A stretch of 64,000 nt of DNA, taken from Roseiarcus sp036488815 (GTDB lineage: Bacteria > Pseudomonadota > Alphaproteobacteria > Rhizobiales > Beijerinckiaceae). The stretch is taken from NCBI GenBank assembly GCA_036488815.1, contig DASXGX010000042.1, positions 1-64,000 on the forward strand. Direction: 5' to 3'. Each line of letters starts with the position of its first letter. Position 1 is the stretch's first letter. Positions 1-8,513 of this stretch are shown piece by piece. The notes beneath the pieces are model-generated. The model saw only the letters and a program-made list of their open reading frames with translations, did no database searches and was not told the DNA's origin. The translations under genes were made by a program, and so were the position numbers.

Positions 1-833
1 GGCGGCGTGCCGTCGAGCGCCGCGCAGATCTTGCTGGACAGCTTGACCGAATCGATCAGGTCCTTGCCGGCCATTTCATAATCGACACTGAGCGCATACC
101 AGCGCATGGCCCAGTCCGGCTTCCATTGCAGCTTTCAATGGCCGCCGGTGACCGGGAGCGTGACGCGCTCCTTGGTCTCCGGATCGTCGTAGGAGATGGT
201 GCCGGCCTTGGCGTCATGCGCCACGATCGGGACGTAGAGCACCTGGCCGGTGCGCGGGCAGATTGGCAGGAACGGCGAATAGCTCGCCGCGCGTTCCTCG
301 CGCAGGCTCGGCAGCATCACCGCCATCACGGCGTCGAACCGCTCCAGCATGCGCAGCAGCGCCGCGTCGAATTTGCCCGAGGTGTAGTAGTCGGTCGAAC
401 TCGCGAACTCGTAGTCGAATTCAAAGGTGTCGAGGAACGCGCGCAGCCGCGCGTTGTTGTGCGCGCCGAAACTTTCGTGGGTGCCGAACGGATCGGGCAC
501 GCGCGTCAGCGGCCGGCCGAGATGCTTTTCCAAAAGCTCCTTGTTCGGCACGTTGTCCGGCACCTTGCGCAGGCCATCCATGTCGTCCGAGAACGCCAGC
601 AAGCGGGTCTTGATCTTGTCCTCGGTCAGCACACGAAAGGCGTGACGCACCATGGTGGTGCGCGCGACCTCGCCGAAGGTGCCGATATGCGGCAGGCCCG
701 AGGGGCCATAGCCGGTCTCGAACAGAACCTGACGCTGGCCGGTGCGCTCGACGCGCGCGATCAGCTTGCGCGCCTCCTCGAAAGGCCACGCCTTGGAGAC
801 CTCGGCGGCCTCGCGCCGGCCTGCTTCAGACAT
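1..833 (-). CDS. lysK: Class I lysyl-tRNA synthetase (LysK), 3' part outside the window, interrupted by an in-frame TGA
   Basis: Charges tRNA-Lys with lysine; this is the class I (Rossmann-fold) LysRS used by many Alphaproteobacteria, not the class II enzyme. The start is the ATG at 833 with an AAGGA ribosome site about 9 bases upstream. The class I HIGH signature is visible as GLPHIGTFGE about 60 residues in, followed by the typical SDDMDGLRKVP and DPFGTHESFGAHNN blocks. The reading frame hits TGA at 133-135 after VTLPVTGGH, yet the same frame continues open to base 1 with clearly conserved LysRS sequence (KLQWKPDWAMRWYAL, YEMAGKDLIDSVKLSSKIC). One codon is therefore changed, with no frameshift. 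The gene could be a pseudogene or carry a sequencing error. An essential enzyme makes true inactivation unlikely unless another LysRS exists elsewhere. Confidence 0.85.
133..135 (-). other. In-frame TGA inside lysK
   Basis: On the minus strand the codon after GGC GGC CAT is TGA, followed without frame change by AAG CTG CAA TGG. Homologous sequence on both sides shows the frame is right. TGC/TGT (Cys), TGG (Trp), CGA (Arg) and GGA (Gly) are each one base from TGA. No selenocysteine insertion element was recognised. Confidence 0.85.
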
Positions 834-1063
834 CAGTTCGTTCCTTACCCGTTCCGGCGGCGGCCTCGGCTTTTTGCGGCCGCGTGAGCCGCGCACAGTA
901 GAAATGCGAGGCTGCGAGTCAACCGCCGACGCGCGGCGCGGCCCGCCTTCAGCGCTCGTTTGGCGGATTTCCAGCAAGCGCGGCTCGAGAAACGTCGTAT
1001 GATGGGGGCCCCGGAGGAAAGCGAAGCACGTACCGGGCGCTGTTATTTAAGGATCGATTGAAA

Positions 1064-1810
1064 ATGAGACTGAAGGGTAAAATTGCGATCGTCACCGGCG
1101 GCGGCTCGGGATTCGGCGAAGGCATCGTGCAGAAATTCGTCGCCGAGGGCGCGCGCGTGATCGTCGCGGATCGCGACGGAGCCGCCGCCCGGCGCGTCGC
1201 CGAAGCGCTCGGCGAGGCCGCGGCCGCGGTGACCGCCGACGTCTCGACCGAGGCCGGCGTCGCAGGCTCGGTCGCCGAGGCGCAGAGCCGGTTCGGCGGC
1301 CTCGACATTCTCGTCAACAACGCCGGCGTCGGCCATACGCCGCAGCCGCTCGAAACCCTGCCCGAGGAGATGTTCGACCGCATCGCCGGGGTCAACATGA
1401 AGGCGATCTATTACGGCGCCAAACACGCAGTGCCGCTGTTCAAGGCGAAGAAATACGGCGTCATCCTCAACATCGCCTCGACCGGCGGTGTGAGCCCGCG
1501 GCCGAACCTGACCTGGTACAACGCCTCGAAGGGCTGGGCGATCACGGCGACGCGCGCGATGGCGGTCGAACTCGCCCCCTTCGGCATTCGCGTCAATGCG
1601 ATCAATCCGGTCGCCGGCGACACGCCGCTGCTCAAGACCTTCATGGGCGCCGATACGCCGGAGATGCGCGCCAAGTTCCTCTCCACGATTCCGATCGGCC
1701 GATTCTCGACCCCCGCGGACATCGCCAACACGTCGGCGTTCCTGTGCTCGGACGAGGCGAGCATGGTTACCGGCGTCGCGATCGAAGTCGACGGCGGCCG
1801 CTGCATCTGA
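1064..1810 (+). CDS. SDR-family NAD(P)-dependent oxidoreductase
   Basis: A classical short-chain dehydrogenase/reductase of 248 residues. It shows the N-terminal cofactor motif TGGGSGFG, the structural NNAG motif, and the catalytic Tyr-Lys pair in WYNASKG. The C-terminus VTGVAIEVDGGRCI is typical of FabG/glucose-dehydrogenase-like members. The ATG at 1064 is preferred because AAGGA lies 10 bases upstream; a TTG at 1058 is only four bases from it. The gene is 16 bases upstream of an isocitrate/isopropylmalate dehydrogenase-family gene on the same strand, so the two probably act in one oxidation pathway of a hydroxy acid or polyol. The substrate cannot be read from the sequence. Confidence 0.88.
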   Translation: MRLKGKIAIVTGGGSGFGEGIVQKFVAEGARVIVADRDGAAARRVAEALGEAAAAVTADVSTEAGVAGSVAEAQSRFGGLDILVNNAGVGHTPQPLETLPEEMFDRIAGVNMKAIYYGAKHAVPLFKAKKYGVILNIASTGGVSPRPNLTWYNASKGWAITATRAMAVELAPFGIRVNAINPVAGDTPLLKTFMGADTPEMRAKFLSTIPIGRFSTPADIANTSAFLCSDEASMVTGVAIEVDGGRCI

Positions 1811-1826
1811 GGATCGGAGACGTCAA

Positions 1827-2912
1827 GTGAAACAGACCTATCGCATTGCCGTCGTCCACGGCGACGGCATCGGGCCGGAGGTGTGCAAGTCGGCGCTCGA
1901 TGTGCTCGACGCCGCCTTCGGCGCCGAGCGACCGCTCGAATTCGTGGAATATCCCGCCGGCGCGCGGCACTTCGTCGAGACGGGCGATTCCTTCCCCGAG
2001 ACGAGCTTTATTGGGTGCCGCGATTCCGACGCGATCCTGCACGGCGCCGCCGGCATTCCCGGCATCGTCCATCCCGACGGTACGGAGGCCGGCCTCGACT
2101 TCACGCTGTCGCTGCGCTTCCGGCTCGATCTCTACGCCAATGTCCGTCCGATCAAGCTCTATCCCGGCGTTCCCTCGCCGTTGCGCAACGCCAAGGCGAT
2201 CGACTACGTGATCGTGCGCGAGAACAGCGAGGGCCTCTACGCCTCCCGCGGCGCTGGGGCGCTGCTACGCGAGGAGGTCGCCGTCGATACGCTCGTCCAG
2301 ACCCGCAAGGGCGTCGAGCGGATCGTGCGCTTCGCCTTCGAACTGGCGCGCACGCGCAACGGCGCGCCCGCCGACGGGCGCAAGCGCGTGACCTGCTGCG
2401 ACAAGGCCAATGTGCTGCGCAGCTACGCTTTCTTCCGCAAGGTGTTCGACGAGGTCGCGGCGCAATATCCCGACATCGAGAGCGAACATGTGCTGGTCGA
2501 CGCGATGACCGTGCATCTCGTCAACCGGCCCGAACACTTTGATGTGATCGTCAGCGAGAACATGTTCGGCGACATCATCTCCGATCTCGCGGCGGCGACG
2601 ATCGGCGGCATGGGCATGGCGCCTTCCGCGGAGCTCGGCGACGGGATCGGCTTTTTCCAGGCCTCGCACGGCTCCGCGCCCGACATCGCGGGCAAAGGCG
2701 TCGCCAACCCCTACGGCACGATCCTCGCAGCGGTGATGATGCTGCGCCGCCTCGACGCACAGCACGGCGACGCGCGCCTCGGCCGCGCCGCCGACCGCAT
2801 CGAGCGCGCCGTCGAAGCGGCCCTCGCCGATGAGGCGCTGCGCAGCCGCGACATCGGCGGGGAGGCGAGCACCAAGGCGATCGTCGAAGCGCTTCGCAAA
2901 CGCCTGGGCTGA
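1827..2912 (+). CDS. Isocitrate/isopropylmalate dehydrogenase family protein
   Basis: A metal- and NAD(P)-dependent beta-decarboxylating dehydrogenase of 361 residues. Family landmarks are GDGIGPEV at the N-terminus, the substrate-binding block ENSEGLYASRG, DKANVLRS, the metal-binding stretch SENMFGDIISDLAA, and the cofactor motif HGSAPDIAGKG. The start is GTG at 1827, with GGAGA six bases upstream. Length and motifs fit 3-isopropylmalate, tartrate or homoisocitrate dehydrogenases. The context, an SDR rather than leuCD, argues against leucine biosynthesis and for a catabolic hydroxy-diacid enzyme such as tartrate/malate dehydrogenase. Substrate is an inference; the family is certain. Confidence 0.85.
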   Translation: MKQTYRIAVVHGDGIGPEVCKSALDVLDAAFGAERPLEFVEYPAGARHFVETGDSFPETSFIGCRDSDAILHGAAGIPGIVHPDGTEAGLDFTLSLRFRLDLYANVRPIKLYPGVPSPLRNAKAIDYVIVRENSEGLYASRGAGALLREEVAVDTLVQTRKGVERIVRFAFELARTRNGAPADGRKRVTCCDKANVLRSYAFFRKVFDEVAAQYPDIESEHVLVDAMTVHLVNRPEHFDVIVSENMFGDIISDLAAATIGGMGMAPSAELGDGIGFFQASHGSAPDIAGKGVANPYGTILAAVMMLRRLDAQHGDARLGRAADRIERAVEAALADEALRSRDIGGEASTKAIVEALRKRLG

Positions 2913-2919
2913 GCGGTTC

Positions 2920-2957
2920 GTCTCCCCTTCTCCCCGCGCGCGGGGAGAAGGGGAGAC
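2920..2957. terminator. Perfect 38-base palindrome between convergent genes
   Basis: An uninterrupted inverted repeat built from CTCCCCTTCTCCCCG and its complement, with a CGCG centre. It lies seven bases after the dehydrogenase stop and 11 bases before the stop of the opposing yceI-like gene. It lacks a T-tract but is well placed to block transcription from both sides. The CTCCCC/GGGGAG composition resembles the hairpin repeats at 9926-10035 and 22369-22471. Confidence 0.6.
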
Positions 2958-2968
2958 CGCGTCCTAAT

Positions 2969-3595
2969 TTACTGCTGCAGCTCGAAGGCGCCGGCGATGG
3001 TCAGGCGGACGTCGTCGCCGACCAGCGGCAGATACTTCGTGACGCCGAAGTCGCTGCGCTTGATGACGCCGGTGGCCTCGAAGCCGACCGTGAACGCCTT
3101 GTCGAGCGGATTGACGCCGGAGCCGATCAGATGAGCGTTGAGGGTCACGGGCTTGGTGACGCCGTGCAGGGTCAGATCGCCGTCGATCTCGGCGGTGTCC
3201 TTGCCGGTCGGGTGGACCCGCGTCGAGGTGAACGTGGCGTTCGGATATTTGGCCGCATCGAACCAGTCCGCGCCCTTCAGTTCCTGATCCAGCTTCGGAA
3301 CCGTGGTGAGGACCGAAGCGACGGGAACCGTAACTTGGAGCTTGGCGGACGACGGCGTCGCCGGCTGGAGTTGGAGAGAGCCCGACGCGCCGGAGAAAAA
3401 GCCGAAGTAGTTGGTGAAGCCCATGTGCAAGATGGAGAAGCCGATCTGGGTATGGCCGGGCTCGACCTTGTAGGTCCCAGGCTTGACGGCGGCGGGGTCG
3501 GTCGACGAGACGCCCTGCGCTTCTGCGCCCGCCCCGAGGAGAAGGGGCGCAGCGAGGAGAGCGGCGGCGCAGGCCGCGAAAAAGTTGGCCTTCAT
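2969..3595 (-). CDS. YceI family periplasmic lipid-binding protein
   Basis: A 208-residue secreted protein. The N-terminus is a Sec signal peptide (MKANFFAACAAALLAAPLLLGAGAEAQG) with a likely AEA or AQG cleavage site. The mature part starts with the YceI hallmark of a beta-lipocalin-like barrel (TYKVEPGHTQIGFSILHMGF) and includes ADWFDAAKYPNATF, VTKPVTLNAHL and the C-terminal strand block. YceI proteins bind polyisoprenoid-type lipids in the periplasm; the physiological ligand here is unknown. It is transcribed away from a LysR gene, with a shared 168-base upstream region, so the LysR protein may control it. Confidence 0.88.
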   Translation of the reverse strand: MKANFFAACAAALLAAPLLLGAGAEAQGVSSTDPAAVKPGTYKVEPGHTQIGFSILHMGFTNYFGFFSGASGSLQLQPATPSSAKLQVTVPVASVLTTVPKLDQELKGADWFDAAKYPNATFTSTRVHPTGKDTAEIDGDLTLHGVTKPVTLNAHLIGSGVNPLDKAFTVGFEATGVIKRSDFGVTKYLPLVGDDVRLTIAGAFELQQ

Positions 3596-3763
3596 GAGAG
3601 AGTCGTTCCTGGAGTTCGTGGGAGAGGTGAAGACGCGCTGCGTCAGGCGCTTGGCGCGACGAAGTCGTCCGCCAGCGCCGAGCTGGTTTGCCCTCTCGCC
3701 ATGTCAAGGAAAAGGCGGTATCTTACGATATGAATCCATCGGAATTGGCGATAGGTTAGGGCC

Positions 3764-4696
3764 GTGTTGGACGGCGTCTCTCTCGATCAACTACGAGCCT
3801 TCATCGCCGCCGTAGAGGAAGGCAGCTTCTCCGCCGCCGGGCGCAAGCTGCGCCGGGCGCAATCGGCGGTCAGCGATCTCATTGCAAGTCTCGAAGGCCA
3901 GATCGGCGTCGACCTGTTCGATCGCCGCGGCCGCAGCCCCAAGCCGACGCCGCAGGGCGCCGTCCTGCTCGCGGACGCTCGCGCGGTAGTCGCCGGCGTC
4001 GACAGCATGAAATCTCGTGCAAGAGGGATGTGCGGCGGTCTCGAGCCGGAGCTTTCGGTGGTGGTCGACGTCTTTTTTCCCATCGAAGCGATCACCGAGA
4101 CCGCCAAGGAGTTCAGGGATCGCTTCCCCTCAGTGCCCTTGCGGCTCCTGGTCGAGGCGCTCGGCGGCGCGTTTCAGCCGGTGCTCGACGGGCGCGCTAC
4201 GGTCGGCGTCGTCGGCTCTCTGCCGGTTCTCCTGCCGCCGAGCGTGGTGGCCGAGCGGCTGATCAGCGTGGCGTTTGTGATGGTCGCCTCGAGCGGGCAT
4301 CCGCTCGCCGCGGTCAAAGGGCCGATCACCCGCCAAGAACTGGCGCGGCATACTCAGCTCGTGCTGACCGACCGCTCCGACCTGTCGCACGGTCGGGATT
4401 TCGGGGTGATCGCGGGGTCGGTCTGGCGGCTCGGCGATCTCTTCGCAAAACACGCCTTCCTGCTCAACGGATTGGGCTGGGGCGGCATGCCGCGCCATAC
4501 GGTCGAGGCGGACTTGGCCGCTGGCCGGCTCGTGGAGCTGGAAACCGAGGACGTCCCGCTCGGCGGGATCACCCTGCAGATGTCGGCTCTCTATCCTGTC
4601 GCAACGCCCCCGGGGCCAGCGGGTCGCTGGCTCATCGATCGGCTGCGCGCCTTCGGCGCCAATTCGACCGAGCCCGAAAGCAAGCTTCCTGTGTGA
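3764..4696 (+). CDS. LysR family transcriptional regulator
   Basis: A 310-residue LTTR. The N-terminal winged helix-turn-helix is clear (VSLDQLRAFIAAVEEGSFSAAG, then RRAQSAVSDLIASLE), followed by a periplasmic-binding-protein-like effector domain. The start is GTG at 3764. Upstream, divergently, lies the yceI-like gene; downstream, 84 bases away on the same strand, lies the branched-chain 2-oxoacid dehydrogenase operon. It may regulate either. The upstream region contains a short inverted repeat, TATC-N4-GATA (3719-3730), which could be part of an LTTR site; this is weak evidence. Confidence 0.88.
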   Translation: MLDGVSLDQLRAFIAAVEEGSFSAAGRKLRRAQSAVSDLIASLEGQIGVDLFDRRGRSPKPTPQGAVLLADARAVVAGVDSMKSRARGMCGGLEPELSVVVDVFFPIEAITETAKEFRDRFPSVPLRLLVEALGGAFQPVLDGRATVGVVGSLPVLLPPSVVAERLISVAFVMVASSGHPLAAVKGPITRQELARHTQLVLTDRSDLSHGRDFGVIAGSVWRLGDLFAKHAFLLNGLGWGGMPRHTVEADLAAGRLVELETEDVPLGGITLQMSALYPVATPPGPAGRWLIDRLRAFGANSTEPESKLPV

Positions 4697-4780
4697 CCTC
4701 ATTTCAGCGAGAATATCGCGCCCGAAACCGTAGCATACGCCTTCAAACAGCCGCCGGCGGAGATGGAAAAGGATACGGCA

Positions 4781-6013
4781 ATGAACGAAACCGCTCCCCT
4801 GCGTTTTTTCGTGCCGGAGCCCGCCGTTCGGCCAGGCGACGCGCCTGACTTCTCGAATGTGAAAATCCCCGAGGCCGGCTCGGTGCGTCGCCCCGACGTC
4901 GACGCCGACCCGGAATCCATTCGCGATCTCGCCTATTCGATCATCCGCGTGCTCGATCGCGACGGCCAGGCCGTCGGTCCCTGGGCGGGCTCGCTCACCG
5001 ACGACGAACTTGCTGAAGGGCTGCGCCACATGATGACGCTACGCGCGTTCGATGCGCGGATGCAGATGGCGCAGCGCCAGGGCAAGACGTCGTTCTACAT
5101 GCAGCACACGGGCGAGGAAGCGGTCAGCTGCGCGTTCAGGCGCGCGCTGGCGCCGGGCGACATGAATTTCCCGACCTATCGGCAGGCCGGCCTCCTGATC
5201 GCCGGCGGCTATCCCATGGTCGACATGATGAACGAAATCTTCTCCAACGAGAACGATCCGCTCAAGGGCCGCCAGCTTCCCGTGCTCTATTCCTCGAAAG
5301 AGCACGGGTTCTTCACCGTTTCCGGCAACCTCGCGACGCAATTCGTTCAGGCGGTCGGCTGGGCGATGGCCACGGCGATCAAGGGCGACACGAGGATCGC
5401 CGCCGGCTGGATCGGCGACGGCGCCACAGCCGAATCCGATTTTCACGCCGCGCTCGTCTTCGCCTCCACCTACCGGGCGCCGGTGGTGCTCAACATCGTC
5501 AACAATCAATGGGCGATCTCGACCTTCCAGGGCATCGCGCGCGGCGGCTCGGGCACTTTCGCGGCGCGCGGGCTCGGCTTCGGCCTCCCCGCTCTGCGCG
5601 TGGACGGCAACGACTACCTCGCAGTCCATGCGGTCGCCAAATGGGCGGTCGAGCGAGCGCGACGCAACCTCGGGGCGACGCTGATCGAATACGTCACCTA
5701 TCGCGTCGGCGCGCATTCGACCTCGGACGATCCGTCCGCCTACCGACCGAAAGCCGAGTCGGAGGCTTGGCCGCTCGGCGATCCGGTGATCCGGCTCAAG
5801 AACCATCTGATCCTGCGCGGCAGATGGTCCGAAGAGCGCCACAAGCAGGCCGAAGCGGAAGTGCTCGACGAGGTGATCGCCGCCCAGAAGGAGGCCGAGC
5901 GTCACGGCACCCTGCACGCCGGCGGCAAGCCTTCCGCACGCGACCTCTTCGAGGGCGTCTTTGCCGAAATGCCGCCGCATCTGCGCCGGCAGCGCCAGCG
6001 GGCGGGGGTCTGA
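4781..6013 (+). CDS. bkdA1: Branched-chain 2-oxoacid dehydrogenase E1 component, alpha subunit
   Basis: Thiamine-diphosphate-binding subunit of the E1 decarboxylase, which oxidatively decarboxylates the 2-oxoacids of valine, leucine and isoleucine. The protein is 410 residues with the long N-terminal extension typical of bacterial BkdA1. The ThDP motif is present (GDGATAESDFHAAL, ending in NNQWAIS), as are the YRVGAHSTSDDPSAYR phosphorylation-loop-like sequence and the AFRRALAPGDMNFPTYRQ block. The ATG at 4781 is chosen because AAAAGGA lies seven bases upstream; an ATG at 4763 is in frame but badly spaced. First gene of a compact operon with bkdA2, bkdB and lpdV. Confidence 0.93.
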   Translation: MNETAPLRFFVPEPAVRPGDAPDFSNVKIPEAGSVRRPDVDADPESIRDLAYSIIRVLDRDGQAVGPWAGSLTDDELAEGLRHMMTLRAFDARMQMAQRQGKTSFYMQHTGEEAVSCAFRRALAPGDMNFPTYRQAGLLIAGGYPMVDMMNEIFSNENDPLKGRQLPVLYSSKEHGFFTVSGNLATQFVQAVGWAMATAIKGDTRIAAGWIGDGATAESDFHAALVFASTYRAPVVLNIVNNQWAISTFQGIARGGSGTFAARGLGFGLPALRVDGNDYLAVHAVAKWAVERARRNLGATLIEYVTYRVGAHSTSDDPSAYRPKAESEAWPLGDPVIRLKNHLILRGRWSEERHKQAEAEVLDEVIAAQKEAERHGTLHAGGKPSARDLFEGVFAEMPPHLRRQRQRAGV

Positions 6014-6017
6014 GGCC

Positions 6018-7031
6018 ATGCCCAAGATCACCATGATCGAGGCGATCCGCAGCGCGATGGACGTCTCGATGGCGCGCGACGACAATGTGGTCGTATTCGG
6101 CGAGGACGTCGGCTACTTCGGCGGGGTGTTCCGCTGCACGATGGGCCTGCAGCAGAAATACGGCAAGCGGCGCTGCTTCGATACGCCGATCAGCGAACTC
6201 GGCATCGTGGGCACCGCGATCGGCATGGCCGCCTATGGCCTGAGGCCCTGCGTCGAGGTGCAGTTCGCCGACTACGTCTACCCCGCCTACGACCAGATCG
6301 TCTCCGAGGCGGCGCGGCTGCGCTACCGCTCCAACGGAGACTTCACCTGCCCGATCGTCGTGCGCATGCCGACCGGCGGCGGCATCTTTGGCGGCCAGAC
6401 GCACAGCCAGAGCCCCGAGGCGCTGTTCACCCACGTCGCCGGCCTCAAGGTGGTGGTGCCCTCCAATCCGAACGACGCCAAGGGGCTGCTGATCGCCTCG
6501 ATCGAGGACCCCGATCCGGTGATCTTCCTCGAACCCAAGCGCCTCTATAACGGCCCGTTCGACGGGCGCTACGACCAGCCTGTCACGCCGTGGTCCAAGC
6601 ACCCGCTCGGCGAGACGCCCGAGGGACACTATCTCACCCCGCTCGGCAAGGCGGCTGTCCGCCGCCAGGGCGCGGCCATCACCATCCTCGCCTATGGCAC
6701 GATGGTCTATGTCGCCGAGGCCGCCGCCGCCGAGACCGGCGTCGACGCCGAGATCATCGACCTTCGCACGCTGCTCCCGCTCGACATCGAGACGATCGTC
6801 GCGTCGGTGAAGAAGACCGGCCGCTGCGTCGTGGTCCATGAGGCGACGCTGACGTCGGGCTTCGGCGCCGAACTCGCGGCGCTCGTTCAGGAGAACTGCT
6901 TCTATCATCTCGAGGCGCCGGTCGCGCGCGTGACGGGGTGGGATACGCCCTATCCGCACGCGCAGGAGTGGGACTATTTCCCCGGGCCGGCGAGGCTCGG
7001 GCGCGCGCTCCTCGAAACGATGGAGGCGTGA
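6018..7031 (+). CDS. bkdA2: Branched-chain 2-oxoacid dehydrogenase E1 component, beta subunit
   Basis: Partner of the alpha subunit; together they form the alpha2beta2 E1 heterotetramer. At 337 residues it matches the family. Recognisable blocks are VVVFGEDVGYFGGVF, FDTPISELGIVG, EVQFADYVYPAYDQI and the C-terminal transketolase domain around VVHEATLTSGFGAEL. The start is the ATG at 6018, four bases after the bkdA1 stop. A longer in-frame reading from 5961 would overlap bkdA1 and is not needed. Confidence 0.93.
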   Translation: MPKITMIEAIRSAMDVSMARDDNVVVFGEDVGYFGGVFRCTMGLQQKYGKRRCFDTPISELGIVGTAIGMAAYGLRPCVEVQFADYVYPAYDQIVSEAARLRYRSNGDFTCPIVVRMPTGGGIFGGQTHSQSPEALFTHVAGLKVVVPSNPNDAKGLLIASIEDPDPVIFLEPKRLYNGPFDGRYDQPVTPWSKHPLGETPEGHYLTPLGKAAVRRQGAAITILAYGTMVYVAEAAAAETGVDAEIIDLRTLLPLDIETIVASVKKTGRCVVVHEATLTSGFGAELAALVQENCFYHLEAPVARVTGWDTPYPHAQEWDYFPGPARLGRALLETMEA

Positions 7032-7032
7032 G

Positions 7033-8346
7033 ATGGCCGAGCTCGTGATCAAGCTGCCCGACGTCGGCGAAGGCGTCGCCGAGGCCGAGATCGTCGAATG
7101 GCAGGTGAAGGTCGGCGACCTCGTGCGCGAGGACGCCGTGCTCGCCGCCGTCATGACCGACAAGGCGACGGTCGAGATTCCTTCGCCCGCCGACGGCGAG
7201 GTGGTTTGGCTCGGCGCCGAGGTCGGCGACCTCGTCGCCGTCGGCTCGCCGCTGATCCGAATGAAAGTCGAAGGGGAGGGCGTCGAAGCCGCCGCCAAAC
7301 CCCGCGAAGCGGCGCCCGCCGTCGTCCCGGCGCGCCAAGAGCCGTCACGCCAAGAGCCGCGACGCGAAGCGGCGCCGAGCGTCCAACCTCCGCTTGCGCC
7401 TCCGCCGTCCCGCGAGGCGGCGCCCCCTGTCGCAACGCTCCCGGCGCGCGCCGGCCGTTCGGGCGCGCCGCGGGGCGAGGGCGAGAAGCCGATCGCTTCG
7501 CCCGCCGTGCGTCTGCGCGCCAAGGAGGCGGGGGTCGATCTGCGGCAGGTCGGGGGAAGCGGGCCTGCGGGGCGCATCAGCCATCAGGATCTCGAGGCCT
7601 TCATCGCGCGCGGCGCGCAGGTGTCGCGCGCGCCGGGCTTGCAGCGCAATCTCTCCGTCGACGACGTCAAGCTCGTCGGCTTGCGCCGCAAGATCGCCGA
7701 GCGGATGGCGCTGGCGCACGCCCACATCGCGCCGATCACCTATGTCGAGGAGGTGGACGTCACCGCGCTCGAAGACCTGCGCGCCGCGCTCAACACGCAG
7801 AAGCGGCCTGAACAGCCGCGGTTGACGCTGCTGCCGTTCCTGATGCGCGCGATGGTGAAGGCGATCGCCGACCAGCCGAACATGAACGCGCTCTACGACG
7901 ACGAAGCGGGCGTCGTTCATCAGCACGGCGGGGTGCACATCGGCCTCGCCGCGCAGACGGCGGCCGGGCTCGTCGTGCCGGTCGTCAAGCACGCCGAAGC
8001 GCGCGACCTCTGGGATTGCGGCGCCGAGGTCAACCGCCTCGCCGAGGCCGCCAAGAACGGCTCGGCGACCCGCGAGGAGCTCTCCGGCTCGACGATCACC
8101 ATCACCTCGCTCGGCGCGCTCGGCGGCGTCGCGACGACGCCGATCATCAACTACCCGGAAGTCGCCATCGTCGGCGTCAACAAGATCATGACGCGCCCGG
8201 TGTGGGACGGGGCGGCCTTCATCCCGCGCAAGATGATGAACCTCTCCTCCAGCTTCGACCACCGGGTGATCGACGGCTGGAACGCCGCCGTGTTCGTGCA
8301 GCGCATCAAGACGCTGCTCGAAACCCCGGCGATGATATTCCTGTAG
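7033..8346 (+). CDS. bkdB: Branched-chain 2-oxoacid dehydrogenase E2, dihydrolipoamide acyltransferase
   Basis: Core acyltransferase that moves the acyl group from E1 to CoA. One N-terminal lipoyl domain is seen, with the lipoylated lysine at residue 44 in MTDKATVEIPSP. A long Ala/Pro/Arg-rich linker follows, then a peripheral-subunit-binding domain (ASPAVRLRAKEAGVDL), and a C-terminal CAT-like catalytic domain with the active-site motif SFDHRVIDGW. Its 437 residues fit the one-lipoyl-domain BkdB type. It begins one base after the bkdA2 stop codon, indicating tight co-translation. Confidence 0.93.
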   Translation: MAELVIKLPDVGEGVAEAEIVEWQVKVGDLVREDAVLAAVMTDKATVEIPSPADGEVVWLGAEVGDLVAVGSPLIRMKVEGEGVEAAAKPREAAPAVVPARQEPSRQEPRREAAPSVQPPLAPPPSREAAPPVATLPARAGRSGAPRGEGEKPIASPAVRLRAKEAGVDLRQVGGSGPAGRISHQDLEAFIARGAQVSRAPGLQRNLSVDDVKLVGLRRKIAERMALAHAHIAPITYVEEVDVTALEDLRAALNTQKRPEQPRLTLLPFLMRAMVKAIADQPNMNALYDDEAGVVHQHGGVHIGLAAQTAAGLVVPVVKHAEARDLWDCGAEVNRLAEAAKNGSATREELSGSTITITSLGALGGVATTPIINYPEVAIVGVNKIMTRPVWDGAAFIPRKMMNLSSSFDHRVIDGWNAAVFVQRIKTLLETPAMIFL

Positions 8347-8367
8347 CGTGTTGAGTAGCGCTCGGTC

Positions 8368-8474
8368 GTCCTGACCGGCCTTGTGCCGGGCATCCACGCC
8401 GCGCAGCCGCCGCTACGCTGGAGAGTTTCGGCCCGCGGCGCCGCGTGGATGGCCGGGTCGAGCCCGGCCAGGAC
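8368..8474. repeat. Large imperfect inverted repeat between bkdB and lpdV
   Basis: The left arm starts GTCCTGACCGGCC and ends GGGCATCCACGC; the right arm reads GCGTGGATGGCCGGGTC and ends GCCCGGCCAGGAC. The arms are about 33 bases each and complementary with few mismatches. This GGATGGCCGGGTC...CCCGGCC type of intergenic element is common in Hyphomicrobiales genomes. Its place inside the operon could modulate lpdV expression relative to the upstream genes. Confidence 0.7.
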
Positions 8475-8513
8475 GCCCAAACGCCCGCGGAGATGGACAA
8501 CCTGGAGGCCCGA

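Noticed and set aside
133..135. Selenocysteine at the lysK TGA
   Set aside because: No insertion element recognised and no known selenocysteine in this enzyme family; a base error or nonsense change is simpler.
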